A DNA stretch of 64,000 nt from Omphalotus guepiniiformis (GCA_028554645.1 JAQOOI010000080.1:1674001-1738000); one strand, 5' to 3'; numbered from the stretch's first letter, positions 10,879 to 25,121 are shown. Made by a program: numbers and translations. The notes: generated by a model from the sequence alone, not told the origin.

Positions 10879-12692
10879 TCATGAATCCTCAGAGGCAGGT
10901 TCAGCTCCATGCTCCTGGACAACCTCCAGTTCCTCCACGACTTTGTCACTTGGCACAGCGAGAGCGACAGGGTCAGCAGTCTTGGGGGTCGGGGCAGGTT
11001 CACCAGGCCGTTCACCTCCACCATTTGGCGGAGTAAGCTCGCCAGTTATTTCAGCAGGCTTAGTATCCTTCCCAGAGCCAGTAAGTCGAGCGATATCGGC
11101 TTCAGCCTTTGCAATGTTCTCGGCAGTCTGGCGTGCCTGATTAGCTTCGAACCAGGCCTTTTTCGTCTTTAGATTCTCGACAACACGAGGTATATCAGCA
11201 GACGAAGTGGGCGGGGGGATAGAGAATGTGAGAAGTGCCGAGAGGATAGAGAATGGGAGGTTGAGTGGCGAGGACTCGGATGAAGATCCGTTCACCTTGG
11301 GACCGGATTTTTTCCCTTTTCCCTTCCCCTTCCCACTGACAAAATAACTATCCTCCTCCTCGGTCTTTTTCTTACGCGCAACCAAACCTTCCGGTGCTTC
11401 AACTTTCCGTATATCCAGCTTTGCAACACCAGCCAACTCGGGCCTGTCTACAAGAGATGCAGTCTTTAAGACGACGTTCCCGCTTGTCTTTCCTGACAAG
11501 GAGTCGATGAGGGTCTGACAATCCTCAATCTGTGCCTGGTAGGCTGGTGCCTCAGCCTCCTCTCTAAGACGCTGGGCAATCTCCTGCTTCTTTTGCGCCT
11601 CTTCGGCTGCTTTCTGAAGGCGAGCTCTCTCAGCACGGCGAGCTCTGTCTTCGTTAACCTTGGTCCAATAACGATCATTTGCATCCCGATATTTCTGGCT
11701 CGATTCACGTTTCTCGTTGTAGAGGTCGTTTATCTGGGCCTGAAGTCTGTCACGCTCTTCAAAGAGTTTGGACCGACCAGCGTAAGCAGCGTCCTCCTCT
11801 ACCTTCAGCGCATCGAGTTCAGCCTTGGCCTTGTCGTAACGGTCCGAAATTGCCTTGAAATCTGGATCATCGAGCTGCTTCCTTAGTTCGTCGACAGCGC
11901 GACGCTCAGCCTCGATGGCGTCCTGGTCGGCTTGGAAGCTCTCGACAACGCGACGGTTTCGCTTAGAGGAGCTGATTTCTGCAAGGGCACGTTTCTCCTC
12001 CGCAAGCTTCAGGTTGCCGGACTCTACCTGCTTCTCGAGGTTCCTAACAGTGCAATTAGTTTCTTCGTTACATGGGCGGGAGGGTCAAGAGGACTCACTT
12101 AATGTGCGCATCGACCTCGGCCACGTTCTTGAACGAAACCTTAGTCTTTGCTGCTTGTAAATCCTTGATCTGATAGGCGTGTCATGAACAGTCTTGATAA
12201 GGTAATGAAGCTCGCAGACAGGGAAGAAAATACCTTCTTAGCAATGCTCTCGTTATGAGCCTTGACCTGGTCGAGAATTTTACCCCGAGAAAGCTTGTTG
12301 GTGGACTGCTGGGCTCGGACTTCATCGAGCTCAGCCCTAAGGGCATTCCGTCTTTCGTTTCCAGCGCCAGATTTAGTGGCGAGAGAAATCTTCTCTCTGA
12401 CCGCAGACTTATTATATGTTGCGTGTGAGAGCACTGAAGGACAGATGTAGAGGGAAACTTGACTCACCAGCTTCACCTGGAGGGCATCAATCTCGCTCTT
12501 GAGCCTCTCCTGCTCTACATCATACGCTTTCTTGTCTGGTCTCCCACCGGAGGAAACAGGAGTATCGTCCGACGTGTCCTTTTTACCATTGGCAGTAACC
12601 GAAACTAGGGTAGTAGTGCCGTTTGTCGAGGTAGCAGCAGCATTACCCTTTGCAGCGGAGCCGTTAGCAGACTTCGTCTTAGCAGGAGCCAT
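10879..12692 (-). CDS. BFR1: Bfr1-like mRNP / nuclear segregation protein
   Basis: Bfr1 is a coiled-coil RNA-binding protein of polysome-associated mRNPs that also affects nuclear segregation and secretion. The product starts MAPAKTKSANGSAAKGN, a low-complexity Ala/Thr/Lys segment, and then reads RPDKKAYDVEQERLKSEIDA and KLSRGKILDQVKAHNESIAKK. Long charged coiled-coil exons follow (many ERKRR/EAE heptad-like stretches between about 11400 and 12100). The C-terminal part has KLDIRKVEAPEGLVARKK and a KGKGKGKKSG patch, ending EPASEDS. Several introns of about 50 nt lie in the first half. The start at 12692 is the ATG opening this alanine/lysine leader. Length, about 520 residues, fits basidiomycete Bfr1 proteins. 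The neighbouring Nhp2 gene is transcribed in the same direction. Confidence 0.85.
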
Positions 12693-12865
12693 TGGATGAG
12701 AGCGGAATATTAAGAGAAATGTAATGAAGAAAACGAAGTTGTAGTAGTAGTGCTTGCACAAAAAATATTTGCTAATCGTGTGAATTATTCAATTGACGCG
12801 CCGATCACAAATTCAATAATGTAATACTGAGTGTATGTACTGTGTACATAGTACATAGCTAGAAA

Positions 12866-13610
12866 TTAGAATACAATTTGTGTATCCAACTTCTCTACTT
12901 CCTTGTAACATTCTTCATACAATTCTCGATAGTCCTCATCCTTCTCTTCCTTCGCCCCCTCTTTCCGTTTCGCCTTCTTCTTCTGGTCAGGACATATCAT
13001 CACACAACTTGTCGGTCGTTTTGTTGAGCTAGCGTAACCAAGCTCTTCTTTTGAGGTTACAAAAACATACGGTATTTGTGCTTCTTCGCTGAGGACAGGG
13101 AGATGTGATATTATGTCAATAGGGCTGATGTCAGCAGCAAGAATCAGTAGTCTGTAAAGACATGGATGGTTGAGCGCAAAGACATTGGCTAAAGAAAAGT
13201 TCACGCACCCTTTTTCACCCTTCCGTATACCCTTGACCACCTCCTTGACGCCTCTCTTCACTTGCCGTGCTTTGGAAGCTGCAGAGACGTATCATGAGCA
13301 CGGGACAAGAACTATACAAGCTTTGAGTGCACCTTTTTTGATGGTCTTGTTGAGTTTCTTCACAAGTTTCTTTTGAGCAAGTGGTTTTGCTAGAGGGGAC
13401 AGCTCTTCCAAAGGAATGAAAATCTCTGTCCTCTCCTTCTTGGGCTTCTTAGGTGACTGAAAAACGACTTTTATGAAAACTGTGAAGAATACTTTGAAGT
13501 AAGAAACCTACTTTGGTCTCTCCATCAGTCATATCCACATCCTCCACCTCCACCTCCTCCTGAACCTCCTTTCTCTTCTTATCCTTCTTGTCGGACTTGT
13601 CTCCAGCCAT
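12866..13610 (-). CDS. NHP2: H/ACA snoRNP subunit Nhp2
   Basis: L7Ae-family RNA-binding core protein of H/ACA snoRNPs, needed for rRNA pseudouridylation in the nucleolus. The N-terminus MAGDKSDKKDKKRKEVQEE is lysine-rich and acidic. The central region gives EIFIPLEELSPLAKPLA, LVKKLNKTIKK, VKRGVKEVVKGIRKGEKG, then LLILAADISPIDIISHLPVL, IPYVFVTSKEELG and KRPTSCVMI, which is the L7Ae fold signature. Three short introns join these blocks. A lysine-rich and acidic tail ends KLDTQIVF, which is longer than in yeast Nhp2. The start at 13610 lies only 126 bp from the divergent PX-domain gene, so the two share a promoter region with two CACGTG sites. Confidence 0.92.
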
Positions 13611-13650
13611 GAATGATGAGAGTACACCGGACAGAAAATAATGTGCCTGT

Positions 13651-13656
13651 CACGTG
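13651..13656. promoter_or_regulatory. CACGTG palindrome (E-box-like)
   Basis: First of two CACGTG sites in the 125-bp divergent promoter between NHP2 and the PX/DUF3818 gene. Confidence 0.5.
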
Positions 13657-13675
13657 GGTATGATGACATGATAAG

Positions 13676-13681
13676 CACGTG
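13676..13681. promoter_or_regulatory. CACGTG palindrome (E-box-like)
   Basis: Second CACGTG in the same short divergent promoter, starting 25 bp after the first. Confidence 0.5.
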
Positions 13682-13735
13682 CCGAGCTGCGATGATGACA
13701 CCCGAAGTTAGGGCGCCCCGGCTGTGATACTTGTC

Positions 13736-16700
13736 ATGTACTCGCCATCCTCATCGTCCACCCCGGCGACTCCAATAGCTGAGCGCACTCCTTCTCTTCG
13801 TCCTCGACGTCCCACTCGTTCTGTTCCTAAGCTTCCACCTGAGGCTCTGGCTTCTCTCGATGCAACTGATATCCCTGTTACTTCCTCTCCGGTGGCGGAA
13901 ACCAATCCTTCTGAACAAGATCCAGCTGAAATTCTTACTCCCCTTCGTGCTCACTATCTCAAGAAATATCTCATTCAGCTCGAATTTGAGCGTGAATTAA
14001 ATGATATCACCTCTTTCGCTTCAAACAATACATCTACCTTGTCATATTTAGGTCCTCCGTTCAGCCCTCCTCCCAAAGATGCTCCGCCGCTCGATCTACC
14101 ATTTCTACGATATATATTTCGACAGTTTGTTCTCACCTTTCCCTTCATGGCATCTGCTCCGAAGGATTTTTATTCGGACAAGTTACAACCCTTCCTAGCT
14201 GCGCTGTTCTCGCGTAACCTGTCTGCCACATCAGTCTTTGATGACAGCGATGAAAGCGCAGAACAGGCAACTCGAATGAAAACTATTGCTCGTGTCGAAC
14301 GGAACCTTTCGTTATTTCTTGGTGCTGCTACGAAACTCGTGGAGCACGAAGAGGTAGTTCGTCTTACTCAGACAGATCTCGACCGTCTCGAAACACTGGC
14401 CAAGAAACGAGAAGCTAGAAATCTCAAGAACAAGGAGATCTTTGAGGTCAACATCGTTAGCGTTCGGACAGTGATAGATAAAGGAAGGGTACGGAGTCGA
14501 GCTCATGAGGTTCGAGCATTCGCTACTTCAGATCTACTCTTTGTAATGAAGTTTCGTTGCATAATAGGAGTTCATTATTCGCACTCGACGTTCTCATCAG
14601 CCCGACTGGTTCGTTTCTAGACGATATGGTGATTTCAAGACACTCGCGAATGAAGTCTGTCGTGGTGCATGTTTCTCTTTATCCTTGAACTAACATTGCG
14701 AATGAATTACGGAAAGCACATCCCCAGGAAGACATTAAATCACCACCCGCCAAAGACCGAACAATTGTGAATGTGCCATCGGCAACCTCACCTATGAGCC
14801 CTGCGCCAACTTCCGTCTCTCATCAAGCGTCAGTCCCATGGGACGGCGAAGAATCTCCGAGTCTCTATTCTTCCTTTTCTCAGAATCAGCCCTCGCGACT
14901 AGCTCGAGAAAAGAACAGGCTGACTCTTCGAGCTTACCTTCATTCACTTTTGGCATCTTCAACCCTGTCATCGTCTCCCGTTCTTCGGTCATTTTTGTTA
15001 TCGGGTCCGACGACTTTGAACCCAGAAGAATTGGAAGATGCGCAATGGAGAGAGGAAGCAGACAAAGTGCGAGAGGAAGGCCGTAAGAGATTTGCCCGAG
15101 AGATTGCATCTCGTGTAGATGGATTGAGGGGTGCAGTCAAAGAGGTAAAGGGTGATATAATGGGGAAAGGTCGTATGAATTCTTGCCCTGGTGCAACGCG
15201 AACTGACGAGACCTTTTGCTTCAGACGGCCTCACACACATATTTGCTACTATCAAAGTAACACCAAACGTGCGAGATTTACCGCCCAATTTCCAAGCGGT
15301 TCTCGAGTGGGCTCGAATATCGTCAGATCACCCCTGTAACGCGTCTCTATTCACAATCATTGACAAATGCGTGTAGATTGGCATCCACTGTGTTTCAGCA
15401 ACTTGTTGCGTCCGATAACGCATCTGAAACATTTTCTAGTCTGAAACGTTTGCATGGATTGATGCCCTATTTCATGCTCAAAGCTGCGTTGAAGATCTCA
15501 AACCCTATCGGCATGATTCGAAGTGAGTCGTTAGTAGATTCTTGCTTTCACTGATTCGTAATTGGTTTTGGTGTTCAGGTGTCTTGGATCTATTCCTTGC
15601 GCAGCCATTCGGAAACCGCAGTCTATTGCAGAGGTTAGTTCATGCCTCAGTTTTGGCACTGCCTTATCTAATAATCTGGGTAGAATGTTCACTGGTTCTC
15701 TCATGGAGGAGGTGAAGTTGCTTGAAGATGAAATAGAAGCGGTCAAATCGAAGGTTGAGGACCCTGTAATATGCGAAAAGATTAAACGTTTTGTGTACGC
15801 TCCAAAGGAAATCCAAGATACATACAAACTAGATGCCGGTCAGTCCGTATTTCATATGCCTCCTGCTTTGATGTTTATTCCCATTGTCAGCTTCAGAGAA
15901 TATCAACCTTCTGACAATCGTTTTACGATCGGGTGACGAGCCCATCCTGTCCAGGGCGCAATTATATCGCGTTGGAAAAGCGAATCGGGCGCATTCAATT
16001 TACATGAAACACAGGGAGACTTTGGCGGACTCCGATGATGATGATGGACCTCAGGACGACGATGCATGGCTGTACGAAGACTTGAAGGTCTTGGGACATT
16101 TGTACTCCCGGCTCAGAGATCGAGAACAGTTGATTGCTCTGATATTCGAGGTGAGATCTCGAAAGAGGAGCGCAAGTTCATCGATTTTACTAATCCAATC
16201 ATCAAATAGGGTTTCACGGCCGAGTTGCTAAAGGACATAATAACAATCTTCTACTCGCCCTTAGCACAGGTGTATCGAGCAGCCAGCATTGCTGACTCCC
16301 TTGGTGATCTGCAAAACTTCATCAACGATCTCATCAGGACCGTCGAGTCTGCTGAAGACTGTGAGTCTAAGGGTGTCGCTCCCTTGCTGATGCTGAGATG
16401 CTTGTAACAGTGACACAGGAGGATCCCAGTCGCACAGTGCAAGCCTTCATTGACCTAATTCAACGGCATGAGCAGTCGTTCTATAACTTTGTTCATAAAG
16501 TGCATTCCAAAGGAGAAGGCCTATTCGACAGCCTCATGCGATGGATCGAATTATTTCTTACTGTCATCCGCGAAGGTATCGGACAGCCGTTGAGTCTCGA
16601 ATTCTTACTTCCCCACAAAGGAAAGGAACGAGTTGATATCCTTACCGAGGTGGATAAGATAGCTCTGTACCACTATAAGCTGAAGGTCTTGTACGAGGAC

Positions 16701-17468
16701 AAGATCCGCCGGAGGTTTGGACGCACACAAGGCCAGCACGATGCCGATGCAGAAGACGAAGCAACTAAAGCGCTTGTCGATGGTGTGATTGGAGAAATTG
16801 GTTTTGGGGATTTGGTACAGGGCGATGCAGCTGACTTGGCTGCTGAAGAAACTGACGAAGAGAGCAGCGACGACGTATCATCCAGCGATTACGAGACAGC
16901 TTCCGATGAGGACGAGGACAGTGAGAGCCAAGAAGACGACATAGAAAGTGATCAAGAACTACGACCGCCGCCGGTTCCGGAAAAAGCTGCAGACCTTCGA
17001 AGGACACGTACTGCTGTCCCTACACCGTCTATTCGACCCAGCCCTTCTCGAAGTCGCCCTCCTGACAATCGTAGGGGTTCGAGTTTGAAGCCAACTAGAT
17101 CAATGACATCCCTCAAATTCGCTTCGCGGAGTAGCCAAGATCTACCAGTACCACCTCTGCCTCGAAATCCAAATCTGGCTCATCTGCCGAAACCTTTACC
17201 TCCTTCTCCACAAGATTCTGCAGATCATCCAAGGGCTCCTCGCAGCAATATTCCTCCCCCAAAGAAGCGGAAAGCCAAGGACAAGCCGGAAGCTCTGAAA
17301 CCACCAGAACTAACTCACATACCTGAATTATTACCTGTCTTCAAAGAGATGGTATTCCTTTTACCCTATTACACGAATAAACACAAACTAACGATATTAC
17401 CCTGATAGATGCGACCACTCTTACGCCTGAATCAGAGAACTCAACCCGTCTCTTCGTTACCTTCATAG
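13736..17468 (+). CDS. PX-domain protein with PX-associated and DUF3818-type regions
   Basis: Fungal phosphoinositide-binding protein of the Ypr097w (Lec1) type, linked to lipid distribution at membranes. Order: disordered Ser/Pro N-terminus; a PX-associated helical region (LRAHYLKKYLIQLEFEREL, ERNLSLFLGAATKLVEHEEV); a PX domain with EEFIIRTRR, FVSRRYGDFKTLANE and AHPQEDIKSPPAKDRT; then a DUF3818-like region (LKRLHGLMPYFMLKAALKI, LDLFLAQPFGNRSLLQRM, WLYEDLKVLGHLYSRLRDRE, FLLPHKGKERVDILTE). The tail is acidic (DEESSDDVSSSDYETASDED) and then Pro/Arg/Ser-rich. After the last intron it ends QPVSSLPS at 17468. About ten short introns. The ATG at 13736 begins MYSPSSSSTPATP; no upstream in-frame ATG is closer. 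No frameshift is needed. Confidence 0.88.
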
Positions 17469-17697
17469 TATCTAGTTTTGTATCTTTACACACAGAGACT
17501 CTAATATGTCAAGCCGTGTTCCGACTTCTCTACGTTCAACTGTATCATAAGAGTTTACGAGTGTAATAATATAGCGTAGTGCTGCTAGCATTGTAGACAG
17601 CCCCAGAGATACATTCACGAATCACGATGCACCTACTGATACAGCTTATTAAACATAATATTAAACACGTACATAGTGCACATTGGACTACGAATAT

Positions 17698-20075
17698 CTA
17701 CAAGTCAGCGAATTCGGCGTCGAATGCTTGTTGACTAACGTCTCCTCTTCGTACTTTTTTTGCCATCCTCTCCTCCCGCGCCAACTCATCCCAGTCCTCA
17801 TTCGCGGCATCATCATTATCTTCTGTTTCTTCTCTGGCCCGCTTCGAGCTGGTTTCGGAAGTTTCTACGACAATACTGGCCTTTTTTAACCACTCCTTCT
17901 TTTTGTGTTTCTTCTCTTTTCGCAACTCTCGTTCTTCCTTCTTGACAGTCTTGTCGCTCCATGATGCATTGGTTTTCTTTTGTTCAGCCCGATTGACTAA
18001 TTTCTTCTGTTTTTCAGCTTCAGAAGCTTCAGAAGCTTTTAAAAGCGTCGCTACGCGTTTTGCTTCCTGCAACTTGTCTTTATACGCATAACCTTTCCAC
18101 TTGTGGCAATGTGAGTAACAGAGCCATGGGTTGAAATTGTTGATATCTTACATCAACTTCCGCGTCATTCCACTCGTCCTTCTTTGCATCCTTGAGCTCC
18201 GGCATCTTGGGAAGGCGAAGTAAACCGTAACTCTTGGCAAGGCCAATGATATCAAGATCTTTGAAACGAAAAATGTACGAAGCTTCATGCTTCGAGTATG
18301 CACGTACGAATGACACGAACGCTTTCGCAGCCTAAAAGCAGGAGGTTGAAGTTAGTCCCACATTTGCCTTTACTACAAGCATATGTACCTGATCGTGAAG
18401 TGCACGGTCTGTCAGTAATTTCCTTCGGATATTGGCTAGTGCCACTGAGACGGCTGGGTCTTCAGAACGCGGAACGTCGTCCTGAATTGGCGAGTCTGAT
18501 ATGTATGGGTGTTCTTTCAGTGGAATCCGGCGTACGCTCATGAAGTCTATACACGCCGACATCATCTTATAAATCTACGAAGTAAACCAACCAGACATGA
18601 GAACTCACCAGTATATTCAACCTCACGTCCAATTAGAAGTATGTATGCTCTACCAATTCGGCCTGCGCGCGCAGTCCGGCCACAACGATGCGAAAATGCT
18701 TTCGGATCGGTAGGGGGATCGTATTGAATGACAACATCCACATGGGGGAGATCAAGTCCTCGCGCAGCTACGTCAGTGCAGAGGAGTATTGACGGAGAAG
18801 AAGGTGTGCAGATATCGGATGAGAATGCTTTCAGTGTGCGTGTTCGTGCGGAAGGAGACAAGTGTCCATGCAGGGAGTGTAGATTGGTGCCTTGAGGGAG
18901 TATGTCGGGTAATACCTATGATCAAATTTTAGGGACCAGATGAGGCAGCTCATGAAGCTGCTCACATTGTAGAAATGATCAACGCAAGCACCAGTAGCAA
19001 AATATACTATGAATTGGGATGCCTGATACTTGTCTATCTCGTGCGCGATAATACGGGACAGCTGAAGTGTTTTCTCAGAGGCTTTACAGGGAATGAAATA
19101 GTTCTGAAGACTGGCGGGTATTCTTCTTTCCTCGATGACTCCGAGATTACTTTGATTTCCCCCCGTCCTCGAAATACCTTTCTTGGACTGCACTTTGACC
19201 ACAATTCGTGCTGGATTCCGTAACCCAACTCGGACAAGCTCTGAGATAGCATCTGCGTCAGTCATCGTTGCACTAAAAAGACCTGTCCTCCGTTGCTTTG
19301 GAAGATGGGTAAGAATTCGAGTCAAGGTGGTTTGGAACCCAAGGTCAAGGAGCCTGAATGTGAAAAGGTTCAACCCCGTTATTTGCAAAGAGTAATTACA
19401 TCATACCTGTCTGCCTCATCCAGAACTAGAACCTCGAGTTCTTTCACGTTTACTATCGTCCGCCCTTTGCCCAAGAGAAACTCTTCTATCCGTCCTGGTG
19501 TCCCAACTACGATATCCGCGCCTGAGGATAAGAATCGTTCGATATCCTGCGCAGGAGAAGATTGACCGGAAGACACGAGGAGTAGGGGTGGTGGATATTC
19601 AGGAGAAAGCATCTCTGGATCATCGGAATTCGAGTTTGGCTGAGCGGAAAGGAATGCGGAGAAGATGCTATGTATTTGAGTCGCTAGCTCACTGTCGGGT
19701 CATATTAGAATGCTGCTCTTCAAGTTATATCGTGAGATGTTCACCGTGTAGGACTTATAATCAAAGCACCTATATCGGTTTTGCGGAGCCTCCGCTCCCT
19801 TCGAATGAGTTTTTCAAGTACAGGGATGACAAAAGCGAGTGTTTTTCCTGATCCTGTGACTGCTTCAACGACGACATCCTTGTGCTTCATGAACAACGGT
19901 ATCGTGGAGGCCTGGACAGGCGTCATTTGAGTATGACCCATTGACTCTATCACATCGAGACTAGAAATCGCATTACTTTTTAAATAATAAGTTATTTGAT
20001 AACAAGTAGTACCCACATCCATGGCGTCAAAGACGTCGGTAACGAGCTCCAAGACCCAGCAAAGGCAGTAGACAT
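17698..20075 (-). CDS. SPB4: DEAD-box rRNA helicase Spb4 (DDX55 type)
   Basis: Nucleolar ATP-dependent RNA helicase for 60S ribosomal subunit assembly. The N-terminus reads [19 protein letters not shown], then a 41-nt intron (20016-19976), then [20 protein letters not shown] with the Q-motif. Helicase motifs follow: [10 protein letters not shown] (I), SPTREL (Ia), [16 protein letters not shown] (II), GLFSATM (III), [15 protein letters not shown] and [11 protein letters not shown] (VI). The C-terminal region gives [20 protein letters not shown] and [11 protein letters not shown], as in Spb4, and a lysine/glutamate-rich coiled-coil tail ending FDAEFADL. A longer in-frame reading from upstream ATG codons lacks the family N-terminus, so I chose 20075. 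The gene is tail-to-tail with the PX gene, 229 bp apart. Confidence 0.93.
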
Positions 20076-20285
20076 TGGCTTCCGAGTTATACAGGCCTAG
20101 AAAAAAAGCTGGAATGCTTTTTCCCCACGATCGAGGAGCCGGCGGATCAGAGGGTTCAGCATGATAAGATAACATTTTCGTCTCTCTCTATATGGAGCAG
20201 CAAACCCTAGTACATTACAACTTGGTATGAATTCTCTAAACAATCGACTAAACCTGCTAGTCCCACTGTAATACATCCTCGTTCA

Positions 20286-22259
<1,974 letters not shown>

Positions 22260-22553
22260 GAGAGGAGAGAAAAGGATTGGAAAGTGCAGTATTTGAGCCT
22301 GGCCGATAAGCCCGCCGACTCGGTACTATTGACCTATTAATGATTTATTGACTTCATTTATTTCCATTGATTTGAAATGCAGGAAAGTGAATGGCATCGT
22401 ACAGAGGTATACATAGAGTGTAGGAGTGAAAATAGTCTACATTATTAAGTACAAGTATAGTAGGCGGACGAAACGTGTAGTCATAGAAAGGACGTAGAGG
22501 AATCATAGCACATAAAAGAGATCAACTCGATCAACATACAAGCTGCTTCTCCA

Positions 22554-23461
22554 TCAAAAATGGGTGACCTGATACTCAGTAGTAGCCCATCTAGTCGGGC
22601 TCGTAGGTGCTACTAGAGCATCGTATGACGATGAATCAGCCTCAGAAAACGGCTGGGCAGAATACCTTGGAACAGGTGATGCTGGCGAAGAATCGTGATA
22701 ATTTGATGCGAGAGAGGAGACACTTTGGGAAAATTGATGTCGAGGTCGAGCACTGGTTTTCAAGAGACGCATCAGATCAAATAATCAAAGGAAAATCACT
22801 GAGATTTACGTTCGAGGAGAGGACGATTTGAGATGGGAGGAGACGGCAGAGCTATCAAAAATAATGTAAACAGGTAATGGCTCAGCACAGGCAACACTTA
22901 CTTGTAAAATGCACTGGCATCAAAATCGGAAGCAGATTGCCTTGTCTCTGTACCCATCGACGACAGTTCAGATCTAGCATATGCCACTGCAGGATCAAAC
23001 TCGAGATGAGGAGGAGCTGTCGGGGAACCTGCAGAGGCAGATACCGTCCTATTGCTGGGTTTTTGAGGATGCAGAGGAAGAGCACGTCGAGGACGATGAG
23101 AAAGATCTGTTTGGACTACGACATGCGGTGGAGAAGATACTTCCGATGCTGCTTCTGCTAGCCAGCTCGGACGCGGTTTCGTAGATCGAGAAGAGAAGGA
23201 ATGAGAAGCCGATTTTTTGTGAATTCTGAGGTCAGAACTCGGTGATATGGAAGGTATCGAAGGTAGGGCTCTCGAAGGCGAAGGGCTGACTACACTGTTA
23301 CTTGACGCAGCTTGCTCAATGCAAGTGCCGTCCTGCCTCTCTCCATCTTCTGAATCCTCTGATCTATTTACGAAGAGCTGTAAGGTAGTTTCAGCAATCT
23401 TTTGGTCATATTCTCGTTCTGAGTATGCTGGGGGAGGAGAGTCTGCTTTATCTGGGATCAT
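22554..23461 (-). CDS. Ser/Pro-rich hypothetical protein with PPxY motif
   Basis: I do not recognise this protein. It starts MIPDKADSPPPAYSEREYD, so a PPxY-type motif (PPAY) sits at residues 10-13; such motifs are bound by WW domains, for example those of Rsp5-type ubiquitin ligases. The rest is disordered and rich in Ser, Pro, Arg and Ala (SPSPSRALPSIPSISPSSD, RTVSASAGSPTAPPHLEFD). Two introns are likely: one with a GTAAGT donor after SDFDASAFY, then a tiny 42-nt exon (SAVSSHLKSSSPR), then a second with a GTAAAT donor and a CCAG acceptor. The last exon ends WATTEYQVTHF. The reading frame is maintained across both. There is no signal peptide or membrane segment. Confidence 0.6.
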
Positions 23462-23804
23462 GAGGGCGAGAAATGAAAGCTGGAATGCTATCCCTCTTCA
23501 AAGCGTCAAACATAGCCATATGTCAGGAACCGCTTTTCCCGGAATTCTTTGTCCCTGATAAGCCAGGCTGACACAGGCTGTACCAGAAGGTTTGATCGCC
23601 CTTATGTACTGTATGCACATAGCATTCTCATGAACTTTAGCAATGAATACCATGTACATAGTCAGGAGTTGTATAATCCGATAGCAGTAAACGATAGCGA
23701 GGATTAGTAGTCGAAATTAATTACACTGCAATTGCTGTTAGTCATTTTCCACTTGAAAATTCTTGAATGTAATGAACTCACTATAATATAAACAAGCACC
23801 ACAC
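23462..23804. other. Intergenic region, tandem minus-strand genes
   Basis: A 343-bp region upstream of the PPxY protein and downstream of the next minus-strand gene. It is AT-rich in its right half. No gene or clear motif seen. Confidence 0.4.
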
Positions 23805-24880
23805 TCAACGTCCTCCCTTTGCTGGTAGCTTGCTGTAAGCGCTTTCATAGTCTACAGCGTCTGGGAAGCAGAGCTGTGCCAACCCCAAATCATCAAGTCT
23901 GGTCATCCGAATAATCATCACCAGAGCTTTGGCGATGGTTCCCAAAACTCGAGAAGGGCCGTTTAGTACTGCCCATGACGAGTCGTCGATCTCGTCTCCT
24001 GTGTGTCCCCAAGTATTTCTTGTTGTGCGAGGGTCGCATTGATTAAAGGATGCAAGAATGAAACACATCGAGGAACCTGAAATAACGTTGATGAATGATT
24101 GCGAATCTAGTAAAGAAAATGGCGCACATAGTCCACTAAGATGTTGTTCTTTCCTTAGCTGAGGTAATTGCTGGGAGGTCATTTCTGTCGGAACTGGGTT
24201 GTCCTCAATAAGCTCTGCGTGATCAGGGAGAACATCTCCGACATGGTAGAGTCTTTGGCATGCTGGACAGATGCGGCTCGTAGCACGGCTCTTGTTATAC
24301 CAAAGTATCTGTCAAAAGACACAACACAATATGTGAGCGGTACATCCTTACTATAAACCTCAAAACGCGTACGCACCAATGCCATTTCCTCCGGAAGCAC
24401 CGTCATCAACATCTGCAATACTTCTTCCTGCGCAAACTCTGCGCACAATGGATCATCTAGCGCAGGGGGCTGAGCAAAATACTTTGACGCCAGAAACGCC
24501 CGCGTATCTCGCACCCTCGGTCCATTTCCCGGGTCGTGTATATAAGGTTTCTGGAGAAGGACGTCGGACCAGCCGTCAAAGTCATAACGAATTTTGCCCT
24601 GATCATACACAATTTCTGTTGTGAAGGTTGGTTTTCCTGGCTTTACTTCAGTGAAATCGTCTTGGAGGCCAACTGTAACAGGTTCGGCTTCTTTATGAGT
24701 GGTGGGTAATCGAAGCTTGTCATCACCGCCTTCATCTATTGGCGAGTGAATAAACGACGAGGTATTCAAAGTGTCGGATCTTTGTGTCGCGTCAAATGCC
24801 TCCAAAGGACGAGTTGACTTCTTGGTTTGACCTTTTCCCTGAGACTTTCGTTTCTTCCTCGCGTTCGATGGGCCGGGCAT
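23805..24880 (-). CDS. Hypothetical protein with a CPAC zinc-finger-like segment
   Basis: I do not recognise a characterised family. The N-terminus (MPGPSNARKKRKSQGKGQTK) is strongly basic and could be a nuclear localisation signal. The middle has IRYDFDGWSDVLLQKPYIHD and RVRDTRAFLASKYFAQPPAL. A single intron (GTGCGT donor, GACAG acceptor, near 24375-24309) joins LPEEMAL to ILWYNKSRATSRICPACQRL, giving a CPxC pair followed by YHVGDVLPDH. The C-terminal half contains SGLCAPFSLLDSQSFINVI, SWAVLNGPSRVLGTIAKAL and DLGLAQLCFPDAVDYE. Splicing removes every stop, so the product of about 335 residues looks intact and domain-like rather than disordered. It is probably a conserved basidiomycete protein of unknown role. 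Confidence 0.72.
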
Positions 24881-25121
24881 CGCAGGTGGTAAGGGAAATT
24901 GGAACCGTGGTAAAACATTGGCTCAAACGCGTCTTGTCAAAGAGTCATGCCACCGTGACAAAACCGTTTTCATACTTTCAAGGTCGTATACTAATGAAAC
25001 GAGTACAATTTTACACTGCAAATTGATACTGAAGTTACAGTCCGCGTATATTGATCATTATCCAGACACATTATGAGCCGTCTAATTTATCATCTTGCTA
25101 TAGGAATCTGACATGGCCACA

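Noticed and set aside
14646..14706. Direct repeat GCGAATGAA at 14646-14654 and 14698-14706 flanking a PX-gene intron, as if an inserted intron had made a target-site duplication
   Set aside because: Splice sites do not coincide with the repeat. The intron 14665-14716 (GTGCAT donor, GGAAAG acceptor, CTAAC branch point) restores a good PX-domain reading without it.
19976..20175. Upstream in-frame start for Spb4 at 20175
   Set aside because: The resulting N-terminus matches nothing in the family and runs through the 41-nt intron; the ATG at 20075 gives the expected short N-terminus.
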